A stretch of DNA of 14,501 nt from Flavobacteriaceae bacterium (GTDB lineage Bacteria > Bacteroidota > Bacteroidia > Flavobacteriales > Flavobacteriaceae), in NCBI GenBank assembly GCA_030694835.1, contig JAUYUF010000190.1, positions 1 through 14,501 on the forward strand, in the 5' to 3' direction. The notes beneath the pieces were generated by a model. The model worked only from the letters and a program-made list of their open reading frames with translations, was not told the origin of the DNA and did no database searches. The position numbers and the translations under genes were made by a program. Below are positions 1 through 7,063 of this stretch, piece by piece (position 1 is the first letter of the stretch; every line of letters begins with the position of its first letter).

Positions 1-68
1 GGACGGGACTCGAACCCGCGACCCCCTGCGTGACAGGCAGGTATTCTAACCAGCTGAACTACCAAACC
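1..68 (-). tRNA. tRNA-Asp (GTC), 3' end cut by window edge
   Basis: On the minus strand this folds as a tRNA. The 5' acceptor strand GGTTTGG is followed by a D arm (GTTCAGCTGGTTAGAAT), an anticodon stem CCTGC/GCAGG around loop CTGTCAC with anticodon GTC (Asp), and a T arm GCGGG/CCCGT around TTCGAGT. Only the first two bases (CC) of the 3' acceptor strand lie in the window; the remaining acceptor bases and the discriminator base are off the edge. A good promoter sits 17 nt upstream of the 5' end. Confidence 0.96.
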
Positions 69-84
69 GTGCTCTAAGCGGTTG

Positions 85-115
85 CAAATATAACGCGGAA
101 TTTCGTATTTGCAAA
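85..115 (-). promoter_or_regulatory. Bacteroidota-type promoter for tRNA-Asp
   Basis: On the minus strand, TTTG (112-115) is followed after 19 nt by TATATTTG (85-92). This is an exact match to the -33 TTTG / -7 TAnnTTTG consensus of Bacteroidota primary-sigma promoters. The -7 box ends 17 nt before the mature tRNA 5' end, which fits a short 5' leader. Confidence 0.75.
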
Positions 116-193
116 TGTTTTTTTTAAATATTTAAGATTTCAAAAAACGCCATTAAACATTTATTGATACTAATCTTACAATCAGACTATTAA

Positions 194-224
194 TATTAAA
201 AGGATATTAAATATCCTTTTAATA
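194..224 (-). terminator. Hairpin after trxA, probable terminator
   Basis: A perfect 14-bp inverted repeat (194-207 with 211-224) closes on a 3-nt loop, 9 nt beyond the trxA stop codon. The stem is mostly A/T with a GGATAT/ATATCC core. The minus-strand sequence past it is only moderately T-rich, so termination efficiency is uncertain, but position and perfect pairing make this the likely trxA 3' end. Confidence 0.6.
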
Positions 225-233
225 AATTATTTT

Positions 234-554
234 TTATCCTAAATAAGAAGTTAATTTCTCAACATACACACTTTTAGGCGCTACTCCAACTTGCTTATCC
301 ACTTGTTCTCCATTGTTAAAAAATAAAACAGTAGGAATATTTCTTACTCCATATTTAGCTGCAAACTCTTGGTTTGCATCTACATCAACTTTAACTACAA
401 CGGCTTTTCCAGCATATTCTTCACTTAGTTGTTCCATGATTGGAGCTAACATTCTACACGGACCACACCAAGCTGCCCAAAAGTCTACAATTACTGGTTG
501 ATTCGATTTTAACACCACTTGTTCAAAAGTTGCATCGGTTACTTCTAATGCCAT
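234..554 (-). CDS. trxA: Thioredoxin
   Basis: A 106-residue single-domain thioredoxin, a cytoplasmic disulfide reductase that donates electrons to reductases such as ribonucleotide reductase and peroxiredoxins. The catalytic motif WCGPC is at residues 29-33 and the cis-proline is in NIPT at 72-75, with the usual VDFWAAWC strand before it and the VDVDANQ segment at 56-62. The length matches the canonical family (about 105-110), and there is no signal peptide, which argues against a periplasmic or TlpA-like relative. The ATG at 554 is the only sensible start; no Shine-Dalgarno sequence precedes it, but an exact promoter match lies about 43 nt upstream. It seems to be transcribed alone: metK diverges from it and a hairpin follows its stop. 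Confidence 0.97.
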   Translation of the reverse strand: MALEVTDATFEQVVLKSNQPVIVDFWAAWCGPCRMLAPIMEQLSEEYAGKAVVVKVDVDANQEFAAKYGVRNIPTVLFFNNGEQVDKQVGVAPKSVYVEKLTSYLG

Positions 555-596
555 ATAGCTATCTATTTATAGGTTTATATATTTTTTTTATAAAGA

Positions 597-626
597 CAAA
601 TTTACTCAAATAAATAGTGCAAACAA
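597..626 (-). promoter_or_regulatory. Bacteroidota-type promoter for trxA
   Basis: On the minus strand, TTG (624-626) is followed after 19 nt by TAAATTTG (597-604), an exact TAnnTTTG -7 box. The box ends 42 nt before the trxA ATG, giving a 5' leader of roughly 35 nt. A CAAA at 620-623 is the alternative -33 element but leaves only a 15-nt spacer. Confidence 0.7.
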
Positions 627-715
627 GGCAAATAAATTACTTTTCCTTATAGAGTTATTTAAGATTGTTATATACAGATGCTTAATTGATTAAGATTAAA
701 ATAGATGATTTTTAA

Positions 716-748
716 TTTGGTTATATAAAAAAAGATTCCCTAAATTTG
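716..748 (+). promoter_or_regulatory. Bacteroidota-type promoter for metK
   Basis: TTTG (716-719) is followed after 21 nt by TAAATTTG (741-748), an exact -33/-7 match. Transcription would begin around 754-757, just before the SAM-II-like aptamer at about 761, leaving a leader of about 150 nt ahead of metK. A small inverted repeat, CTTAAT/ATTAAG (681-694), lies upstream of the -33 box. Confidence 0.75.
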
Positions 749-760
749 CAATCAGAAAAT

Positions 761-813
761 CGTAGAGGAAAAATTTGACTGATTGCAACCTCGTTAAAAA
801 ATGCTAAAGCAGT
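761..813 (+). promoter_or_regulatory. SAM-II-type riboswitch aptamer upstream of metK
   Basis: The leader has the layout and conserved blocks of the SAM-II H-type pseudoknot. P1 is GAGG (765-768) with CCTC (789-792). The U-rich loop is followed by AUUGCAA (782-788), identical to the conserved block before the P1 3' strand in known SAM-II RNAs. A linker with GUUAAA then leads to GCUAAA (803-808), the second hallmark. The pseudoknot helix P2 pairs ACUG (778-781) with CAGU (810-813), exactly where SAM-II places it. The neighbouring gene is SAM synthetase, and the predicted transcription start lies just upstream. P1 is short (4 bp), which is the main weakness. The call rests on recalled consensus; no covariance model was run. 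Confidence 0.78.
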
Positions 814-834
814 AATTCATTACTCTTTTAGCAT
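801..834 (+). promoter_or_regulatory. Hairpin competing with the SAM-II pseudoknot
   Basis: ATGCTAAA (801-808) pairs perfectly with TTTAGCAT (827-834). Inside, AGTAAT (811-816) pairs with ATTACT (819-824), although with a 2-nt loop the closing pairs cannot all form. This hairpin would consume both the conserved GCUAAA and the 3' strand of P2, so it cannot coexist with the ligand-bound aptamer. It is the obvious alternative state of the switch (inference). Confidence 0.65.
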
Positions 835-875
835 CCGGTTACATCACTGTTTTCTTCCTGATTTTTATAACGGAT
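833..875 (+). promoter_or_regulatory. Second leader hairpin before metK, possible expression platform
   Basis: ATCC-GTTA (833-841, one bulged G) pairs with TAACGGAT (868-875), 27 nt before the metK ATG. It overlaps the preceding hairpin by two bases. The sequence after it is A/T-rich but lacks a clean U-run, so I cannot tell transcriptional from translational control. Confidence 0.4.
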
Positions 876-902
876 TAAAAATTTTAATTAAACATTGATA
901 TT

Positions 903-2159
903 ATGTCATATTTTTTTACATCAGAATCTGTTTCTGAAGGACACCCGGATAAAGTTGCTGATCAAATTTCAGATGCACTCATCGATCATTTCTTAGCATT
1001 TGACCCTAACTCAAAAGTAGCTTGTGAAACCTTGGTTACAACAGGACAGGTAGTTTTAGCCGGCGAAGTGAAATCAAGTGTTTATCTTGATGTTCAAAAA
1101 ATTGCTCGTGAAGTTATTAACAAGATCGGATACACAAAAAGTGAATATATGTTTGACGGCAATTCATGTGGAATTTTTTCTGCCATTCATGAACAATCAT
1201 CTGATATCAACCAAGGAGTTGAAAGGATAAATCCAGAAGATCAGGGTGCTGGTGACCAAGGAATGATGTTTGGCTACGCCACCAACGAAACGGAAAATTA
1301 TATGCCTTTAGCACTTGATTTAAGTCATAAAATTCTAATTGAATTAGCAGTGTTGCGTAGAGAATTAAAAGAAATTAACTACTTAAGACCCGACGCAAAA
1401 TCTCAAGTTACCATTGAGTATAATGATGATCACACACCAAAACACATCAAAACTATTGTAGTTTCTACCCAACATGATCCATTTGATATAGATGATGAAA
1501 AAATGTTGAATAAAATTAAAACTGATTTAAAAAACATCTTGATTCCACGCGTAAAAGCACAATTATCAGAACAATTACAAGCACTTTTTACCGATGAAAC
1601 CGAATACCTCATCAACCCAACCGGCAAATTTGTAATTGGCGGACCGCATGGAGATACCGGATTAACAGGACGTAAAATTATTGTGGATACTTACGGCGGA
1701 AAAGGTGCGCATGGCGGCGGCGCTTTTAGCGGAAAAGACCCAAGTAAAGTTGATAGATCTGCGGCTTATGCGGTTAGACATATCGCTAAAAATATGGTAG
1801 CGGCAGGCGTTTGTAATGAAATGTTGGTGCAGGTTTCTTATGCGATTGGTGTTGCCAGACCGATGGGGATTTTTGTAAATACTTACGGAACTTCAAACGT
1901 AAATTCAAGCGATAGCGAAATCGCTCAAAAAATTGAACAATTGTTCGATTTACGTCCGTATCACATCGAAAAAAACCTAAAACTGCGCAATCCAATTTAT
2001 TTGGATACAGCTGCTTACGGACATATGGGTCGTAAAAATGAAACCGTTACTAAAACCTATACAGCAGCCAATGGTGAAACAAAAACATTATCTGTAGAAT
2101 TGTTTACTTGGGAAAAATTAGACCGAGTGGCTGATATCAAAAAAGCATTTGGATTATAA
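903..2159 (+). CDS. metK: S-adenosylmethionine synthetase (methionine adenosyltransferase)
   Basis: Makes SAM from methionine and ATP in the cytoplasm, supplying the cell's methyl donor. The 418-residue protein shows the family signatures in order: GHPDKVADQISDALID at 13-28 with the catalytic His14 and metal ligand Asp16; GAGDQGMMFGYATNE at 115-129; GGPHGDTGLTGRKI at 246-259; and the glycine-rich GGGAFSGKD at 271-279. The length is somewhat above the E. coli enzyme; much of the excess appears to lie in the charged middle segment around 160-230, as I recall from other Bacteroidota forms. The ATG at 903 directly gives the conserved SYFFTSESVSEGHPDK start. The gene follows a SAM-II-like leader, so feedback control by its own product is likely. 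Its last codons double as one arm of a terminator hairpin. Confidence 0.98.
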   Translation: MSYFFTSESVSEGHPDKVADQISDALIDHFLAFDPNSKVACETLVTTGQVVLAGEVKSSVYLDVQKIAREVINKIGYTKSEYMFDGNSCGIFSAIHEQSSDINQGVERINPEDQGAGDQGMMFGYATNETENYMPLALDLSHKILIELAVLRRELKEINYLRPDAKSQVTIEYNDDHTPKHIKTIVVSTQHDPFDIDDEKMLNKIKTDLKNILIPRVKAQLSEQLQALFTDETEYLINPTGKFVIGGPHGDTGLTGRKIIVDTYGGKGAHGGGAFSGKDPSKVDRSAAYAVRHIAKNMVAAGVCNEMLVQVSYAIGVARPMGIFVNTYGTSNVNSSDSEIAQKIEQLFDLRPYHIEKNLKLRNPIYLDTAAYGHMGRKNETVTKTYTAANGETKTLSVELFTWEKLDRVADIKKAFGL

Positions 2160-2182
2160 TCCAAATGCTTTAAATTCTTTTT
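2142..2182 (+). terminator. metK terminator overlapping its last codons
   Basis: A perfect 30-nt palindrome (2142-2156 with 2157-2171) is centred between the last sense codon TTA and the stop TAA, so the hairpin's left arm encodes the final residues KAFGL. It is followed by TTTAAATTCTTTTT. A second small hairpin, ATTCTT/AAGAAT (2174-2188), overlaps the T-rich tail. The position immediately after the stop and the following T-tract support a Rho-independent terminator. Confidence 0.75.
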
Positions 2183-2215
2183 AAGAATAAACTTCAAATA
2201 ATCCTTTTAGAAAGG

Positions 2216-2330
2216 GTGTTTGACTTATAAAGAAGAAGGGAGTGTATGGGCACTATGATCTTCTGGCAACCTCCAAACGATAGGAATAGGTGCTTCAACC
2301 CAGGCTTTAAGCCACTTATAAATTAAACAC
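2216..2330 (+). promoter_or_regulatory. SAM-I (S-box) riboswitch upstream of metH-metF
   Basis: All parts of a SAM-I aptamer can be laid out. P1 pairs 2216-2229 with 2317-2330 (14 positions, one G-U and one mismatch), with the expected UUAU..AAGA entry. P2 pairs AGAAG (2231-2235) with CTTCT (2260-2264), continuing past a kink-turn-like internal loop (GGGAG opposite AUGAU) to GUG/CAC around loop UAUGGG. The signature GGCAACC is at 2265-2271, P3 is ACCU/AGGU (2269-2272 with 2288-2291), GGUGCUUCAA follows, and P4 is GGC/GCC (2303-2305 with 2311-2313). The diagnostic pseudoknot is present: UGGG (2247-2250) in the P2 loop pairs with CCCA (2299-2302) before P4. It lies 79 nt ahead of metH. I could not find an exact promoter upstream. 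Confidence 0.88.
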
Positions 2331-2342
2331 TAAATCAGAAAT

Positions 2343-2397
2343 GCTGAATTTCAGCCGAATGTGATAAGCTTGCTATAGCAAAACTAATCACTTTTAT
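2343..2397 (+). promoter_or_regulatory. Candidate expression platform of the metH riboswitch
   Basis: Two hairpins separate the aptamer from metH. The first is GCTGA/TCAGC (2343-2355). The second is longer: GTGAT-a-AG (2361-2368) pairs with CT-a-ATCAC (2384-2391) around an inner TTGC-TATA-GCAA (2370-2381), and is followed by TTTTAT. This could be an intrinsic terminator with a weak U-run, or a fold holding back translation, since AAAGGA (2398-2403) sits 6 nt before the ATG at 2410. Which applies cannot be decided by eye. Confidence 0.5.
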
Positions 2398-2409
2398 AAA
2401 GGATTTACT

Positions 2410-5400
2410 ATGAATAAAAAAGACCTATTTCAACTTTTAAAAGACCGCGTTTTATTATTAGATGGTGCTATGGGCACTATGATACAACAATATAAACTAA
2501 CGGAAGATGATTTTCGAACAGAACGATTTTCAAACTGGGAAATCAATGTAAAAGGCAATAACGATTTACTGTCGTTAACCCAACCTGATATCATCAAAAC
2601 CATTCATCAACAATACTTAGCAGCAGGTGCAGATATTATTGAAACCAACACCTTCAACGCGAATCGGATTTCCATGGCCGATTATAAAATGGAGTCTTAT
2701 TGTTGGGAACTCAATTATGAATCTGCAAAAATTGCCCAAGAAGCTGCTACAGAATTTACTTTATTAAATAGGGATAAACCTCGATTTGTAGCGGGATCTA
2801 TGGGGCCTACTAATAAAACAGCATCCATGTCACCCGATGTCAGCAATCCAGGTTTTCGAGCCGTTTCTTTTGATGAATTAAAAGATGCTTATTCAGAACA
2901 GGCTGATGGTCTTATCGCAGGTGGAGTAGATATTTTATTGATTGAAACTATTTTTGATACTTTGAATGCTAAAGCTGCGATTAGTGCTGTAGAAGCCGTT
3001 TTTGAAAAAAGAAATTTGCGTTTACCTGTGATGATTTCAGGTACCATAACGGATGCCAGTGGCCGAACGCTTTCTGGTCAAACTGTAGAAGCTTTCTTGA
3101 ATTCACTATCTCATATTCCGCTACTCAGCTTAGGATTTAATTGTGCGCTGGGCGCCAAAGAACTCCGACCTTTTATAGAAGAATTATCAGCCAAATCTCC
3201 TTTTAATTTATGCGTTTTCCCCAATGCAGGATTACCTAATCATTTTGGAGAATACGATGAAAATCCGGAGAAAATGGGCGTTTATATCAAAGATTTTCTC
3301 GACCATCAATTTGTGAATATCGTTGGGGGTTGTTGCGGAACGACTCCTGCACATATAGCAGAATTTTCGAAATTTATAGAAAATGCGCATCCACGCATAG
3401 TACCCGAAGAATCCCATCAGTTAAAATTGAGTGGACTCGAACCCTTAACCATCTTCCCTGGAAGTAATTTTATCAATATAGGAGAACGAACTAATGTTGC
3501 CGGATCGCGAAAATTTGCACGACTCATCGCTGAAGACAATTATGAAGCAGCTCTTTCTGTAGCTAGAGATCAAGTGGAAGGTGGTGCTCAGATATTGGAT
3601 ATCAATATGGATGATGCCATGATTGATAGCGAAAAAGCGATGGAAAAATTCTTGCACATGCTCGTTTCAGAACCCGATATCTCTCGCTTACCCATCATGA
3701 TAGATTCTTCTAAATGGTCAGTCATAGAAATCGGGTTGAAATGCCTACAAGGAAAAGCACTCGTAAATTCTATCAGTTTAAAAGAAGGGGAAGAAGCATT
3801 TCGTATGAGGGCTATCCAAATTCGGCGCTATGGAGCAGCGGTCGTAGTAATGGCTTTTGATGAACAAGGACAAGCAGACAGCTTTCCGCGTCGTATAGAA
3901 ATTTGTAAACGTGCCTATCATATTTTAGTGGACGAGTTAGGATTTCCGCCCCATGACATTATTTTTGATTCCAATGTATTGGCCATCGGAACAGGTATCG
4001 AAGAGCATCAAAATTATGCAGTAGATTTTATCAATACGGTTAAATGGATAAAAGAAAACTTACCTCATGCTAAAACCAGTGGCGGCATTAGCAACCTCTC
4101 TTTTTCGTTTCGGGGAAATGATGTAATTAGAGAAGCTATTCATTCTGTTTTTCTTTATTATGCGATACAAGAAGGACTTGATATGGGAATTGTAAACCCA
4201 GGAATGCTGCAGATTTATGATGCCATCCCAAAAGATTTATTAGAAGGCGTAGAAGATTTAGTGCTGAACCGCAGAGCAGATGCTACTGAGCGTCTAATTG
4301 AATTGAGCATTCAGTTCAAGGATAAGGAAACCGTTAAGAAAAAAGAAATAGCGTGGAGAACACTATCAGTGAATGAACGTATTTCTTATGCGCTGATTCA
4401 CGGTATAGCCGATTTTATTGAAGAAGATGTGGAAGCGGCAAGAACACAATATGCGCGAACACTTGAGATTATTGAAATTCCATTGATGGATGGTATGTCA
4501 CAAGTGGGAGACCTTTTTGGTCAGGGAAAAATGTTCCTTCCGCAAGTGGTTAAAAGTGCTCGCGTGATGAAAAAAGCAGTGGCTTACTTACAACCATATA
4601 TCGAAGCCGAAAAGTCAATCAACGGAGATCATTCAAATGCCAGCAAGATTTTGCTCGCAACGGTTAAAGGTGATGTTCATGATATCGGTAAAAATATTGT
4701 CGGGGTTGTTTTAGGGTGTAACAACTACGAAGTAATTGATTTAGGCGTGATGGTTTCTGCTGAAAAAATTATTCAAACCGCCATTGAACAAAAAGTGGAT
4801 ATCATAGGGTTGAGCGGATTGATTACACCTTCTTTGGAAGAAATGGCGCATGTTGCCGCTGAAATGGAAAGACATCAACTAAAAATTCCACTATTAATCG
4901 GCGGAGCGACTACTTCTGAATTGCATACGGCTATCAAAATTGCACCCTTTTATCAGGCGCCAGTTATTCATATTCGCGATGCCTCTAAAGCTGTAGGAAT
5001 AGTTTCAACCTTATTGTCAGAGAAGAATAAAACACCATTAGTAAACGAAATAAAAAAGAAGTATCAATTATTATTAGAAAAATATCAGGCAAATCAATTG
5101 GGTAAAGTGGTGTTGAATTTTCAGCTTGCTCAAAAGAATAAATTAGCGATTAACTGGAAGGAATATCAAGTACTCCAACCAAAATTTACGGGGACTAAAG
5201 TTTTTAAGGATGTTTCTTTAGCAGCAATCAGACCGTATATTGATTGGACGTTCTTTTTTCACGCTTGGAAAATTTCGGGTAAATATCCAGCGATATTTGA
5301 GCATCCTGAAAAAGGTGTGGAGGCTAAAAAATTATATGATGATGCCAATCAAATGCTCGACTCCATCATCCATGAAAATTGGATAGGAGCCAAAGCTGTA

Positions 5401-6081
5401 ATTGGTCTATTCCCCGCTAAATCTGAGAAAGAAGATATTGTTATTTACAATCCCAAAGATCCATCTCAAAATTTAGCCACTTTTCATTTTCTTAGAAATC
5501 AGAAACAAAAAAGTGACGAAACACCCAATGTTTGTTTAGCCGATTTTATTGCTCCAACGAGCGGCGATACACTTGGAATGTTTGTGGTTTCTGCTGGATT
5601 TGGTATTGAAAAATGGATACAGCAATTTGAAGTCGCACATGATGACTACAGTAGCATTATGATTAAATTGTTGGCTGATCGATTGGCTGAAGCATTGGCC
5701 GAAATGATGCATGCCCAAGTTCGAAAAGAGTATTGGGGATATGAAAACGATGCTAATATCGATTTTGAAAAATTGATCAAAGAAGATTTTCAGGGAATCA
5801 GACCCGCACCGGGATATCCCGCATGCCCCGAACATTCCGAAAAAGAAATCTTGTTTAAAGTACTGGATGTAGAAGCCAATATCGGGGTGACCTTAACCGA
5901 AAATTATTCGATGTATCCTGCGGCTTCTGTTTGCGGATTTTACTTTTCGCATCCACAATCACATTATTTTAATGTGGGTAAAATCTCAAAAGAGCAAGTG
6001 AGTGATTATGCCAACAGAAAAGGCATTTCTGTAGAAACTGCAGAAAAATGGTTGGCTCCAAACTTAAATTATAAGTCCTAA
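2410..6081 (+). CDS. metH: Cobalamin-dependent methionine synthase, full-length
   Basis: Transfers the methyl group of 5-methyl-tetrahydrofolate to homocysteine through enzyme-bound methylcobalamin, giving methionine and tetrahydrofolate. All four modules are in one 1223-residue chain, close to the 1227 of E. coli. The homocysteine domain (about 1-330) has zinc ligands Cys245 (GFNC) and Cys308-Cys309 (GGCCG). The pterin domain (about 350-620) opens with FINIGERTNVAGSRKF. The cap and cobalamin domain (about 645-880) carries DVHDIG at 755-760, with His757 as lower axial ligand, and SGLITPSLEE from 802. The C-terminal reactivation domain (about 890-1223) has RPAPGYPACPEHSEK at 1131-1145 and Asp945, matching SAM-binding positions. 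The ATG at 2410 gives the expected N-terminus. metF follows after 18 bases, so the two are almost surely co-transcribed under the SAM-I leader. Confidence 0.98.
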   Translation: MNKKDLFQLLKDRVLLLDGAMGTMIQQYKLTEDDFRTERFSNWEINVKGNNDLLSLTQPDIIKTIHQQYLAAGADIIETNTFNANRISMADYKMESYCWELNYESAKIAQEAATEFTLLNRDKPRFVAGSMGPTNKTASMSPDVSNPGFRAVSFDELKDAYSEQADGLIAGGVDILLIETIFDTLNAKAAISAVEAVFEKRNLRLPVMISGTITDASGRTLSGQTVEAFLNSLSHIPLLSLGFNCALGAKELRPFIEELSAKSPFNLCVFPNAGLPNHFGEYDENPEKMGVYIKDFLDHQFVNIVGGCCGTTPAHIAEFSKFIENAHPRIVPEESHQLKLSGLEPLTIFPGSNFINIGERTNVAGSRKFARLIAEDNYEAALSVARDQVEGGAQILDINMDDAMIDSEKAMEKFLHMLVSEPDISRLPIMIDSSKWSVIEIGLKCLQGKALVNSISLKEGEEAFRMRAIQIRRYGAAVVVMAFDEQGQADSFPRRIEICKRAYHILVDELGFPPHDIIFDSNVLAIGTGIEEHQNYAVDFINTVKWIKENLPHAKTSGGISNLSFSFRGNDVIREAIHSVFLYYAIQEGLDMGIVNPGMLQIYDAIPKDLLEGVEDLVLNRRADATERLIELSIQFKDKETVKKKEIAWRTLSVNERISYALIHGIADFIEEDVEAARTQYARTLEIIEIPLMDGMSQVGDLFGQGKMFLPQVVKSARVMKKAVAYLQPYIEAEKSINGDHSNASKILLATVKGDVHDIGKNIVGVVLGCNNYEVIDLGVMVSAEKIIQTAIEQKVDIIGLSGLITPSLEEMAHVAAEMERHQLKIPLLIGGATTSELHTAIKIAPFYQAPVIHIRDASKAVGIVSTLLSEKNKTPLVNEIKKKYQLLLEKYQANQLGKVVLNFQLAQKNKLAINWKEYQVLQPKFTGTKVFKDVSLAAIRPYIDWTFFFHAWKISGKYPAIFEHPEKGVEAKKLYDDANQMLDSIIHENWIGAKAVIGLFPAKSEKEDIVIYNPKDPSQNLATFHFLRNQKQKSDETPNVCLADFIAPTSGDTLGMFVVSAGFGIEKWIQQFEVAHDDYSSIMIKLLADRLAEALAEMMHAQVRKEYWGYENDANIDFEKLIKEDFQGIRPAPGYPACPEHSEKEILFKVLDVEANIGVTLTENYSMYPAASVCGFYFSHPQSHYFNVGKISKEQVSDYANRKGISVETAEKWLAPNLNYKS

Positions 6082-6099
6082 TACTAGCATATCCAGAAC

Positions 6100-7059
6100 A
6101 TGAAAATTACAGAAATCATACAAAACGCAACAGAAACCTTATTCAGTTTTGAAATTCTTCCTCCCAAAAAAGGAGATAGCATCAATTCTATCTACCAAAC
6201 TATTGATCCGTTAATGAAATTCAATCCAGCTTTTATCGATGTAACTTATCATCGGGAGGAAGTAGTTTATCAAAAAATGGAGGGTGGTTTGTTGAAGAAA
6301 AAAGTGGTAAAAAAACGTCCTGGTACCGTAGGAATTTCGGCAGCTATTAAAAATAAATACAAGGTAGAAGTGGTGCCACATATTATTTGTGGCGGATTTA
6401 CAGCAGAAGAAACCGAAAACGGCCTGATTGATTTTCACTTTCTAGGCATCAACAATCTTTTTGCTATTCGAGGTGATAATTTACCGGGCGAACGTCATTT
6501 TAAACCAGAGCCGGAGGGTCATACCTATGCCGAAGAATTGGTTCAACAGATTATCGGAATGAACAGCGGTAAATACCACGAAAATGATATTTTAGAAACT
6601 TCAAAGACTGAGTTTTCTATTGGAGTTGCAGGATATCCAGAAAAACATGTAGAATCACCCAATGCTCAAGCTGATATCAAGTACTTGAAAAAGAAGATTG
6701 ATGCCGGCGCCGAATACATCATCACCCAAATGTTTTTTGACAATCAGAAATTCATAAATTTTGTTAAGAGATGCCGAGAAGCAGGAATCAATGTTCCTAT
6801 TATTCCCGGTTTAAAACCCATCGCTACTAAAAAACAATTGACAACCCTTTCGCAAATTTTTAATATTGATATTCCAGAAACACTCTCTTTAAAAGTGGAG
6901 GCATGTAAGGATGCATCCGAAGTTAAAAAAGTGGGAATTGATTGGTGTATTCAACAATCAAAAGAGTTGCGCGAATTTGGTGTTCCAGTGCTGCATTATT
7001 ATACCATGAGTCAATCCGACAACATTCGACAAATTGCTGAGGCAGTTTTTAAGAAATAA
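6100..7059 (+). CDS. metF: Methylenetetrahydrofolate reductase
   Basis: Reduces 5,10-methylene- to 5-methyl-tetrahydrofolate, the methyl donor for MetH encoded just upstream; a flavoprotein of the cytoplasm. The 319-residue chain is a normal bacterial catalytic domain without the eukaryotic regulatory extension. Recognisable parts are SFEILPPKKGD at 16-26, with Glu18 in the place of the catalytic Glu28 of E. coli; DVTYHREE (47-54); RGDN (124-127), the FAD-site aspartate block; GVAGYPEKH (175-183); and TQMFFD (209-214), with Gln210 in the folate-binding position. A lysine-rich insert, KKKVVKKRPGTVGIS, lies at 66-80; I recall similar inserts in other Bacteroidota MetF but have not checked. The 18-base gap to metH implies one operon and shared SAM-I control. 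Confidence 0.97.
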   Translation: MKITEIIQNATETLFSFEILPPKKGDSINSIYQTIDPLMKFNPAFIDVTYHREEVVYQKMEGGLLKKKVVKKRPGTVGISAAIKNKYKVEVVPHIICGGFTAEETENGLIDFHFLGINNLFAIRGDNLPGERHFKPEPEGHTYAEELVQQIIGMNSGKYHENDILETSKTEFSIGVAGYPEKHVESPNAQADIKYLKKKIDAGAEYIITQMFFDNQKFINFVKRCREAGINVPIIPGLKPIATKKQLTTLSQIFNIDIPETLSLKVEACKDASEVKKVGIDWCIQQSKELREFGVPVLHYYTMSQSDNIRQIAEAVFKK

Positions 7060-7063
7060 TTTG

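Noticed and set aside
1..68. tRNA-Asp as an integration site for a mobile element
   Set aside because: No integrase, no direct repeat of the tRNA 3' end and no foreign-looking genes in the window; the tRNA 3' end itself is outside it.
313..501. Plus-strand open frame inside trxA
   Set aside because: Antisense shadow of a clear thioredoxin gene.
681..694. CTTAAT/ATTAAG inverted repeat upstream of the metK promoter
   Set aside because: Short, pure A/T-rich arms in AT-rich DNA; expected by chance, so not listed as an operator.
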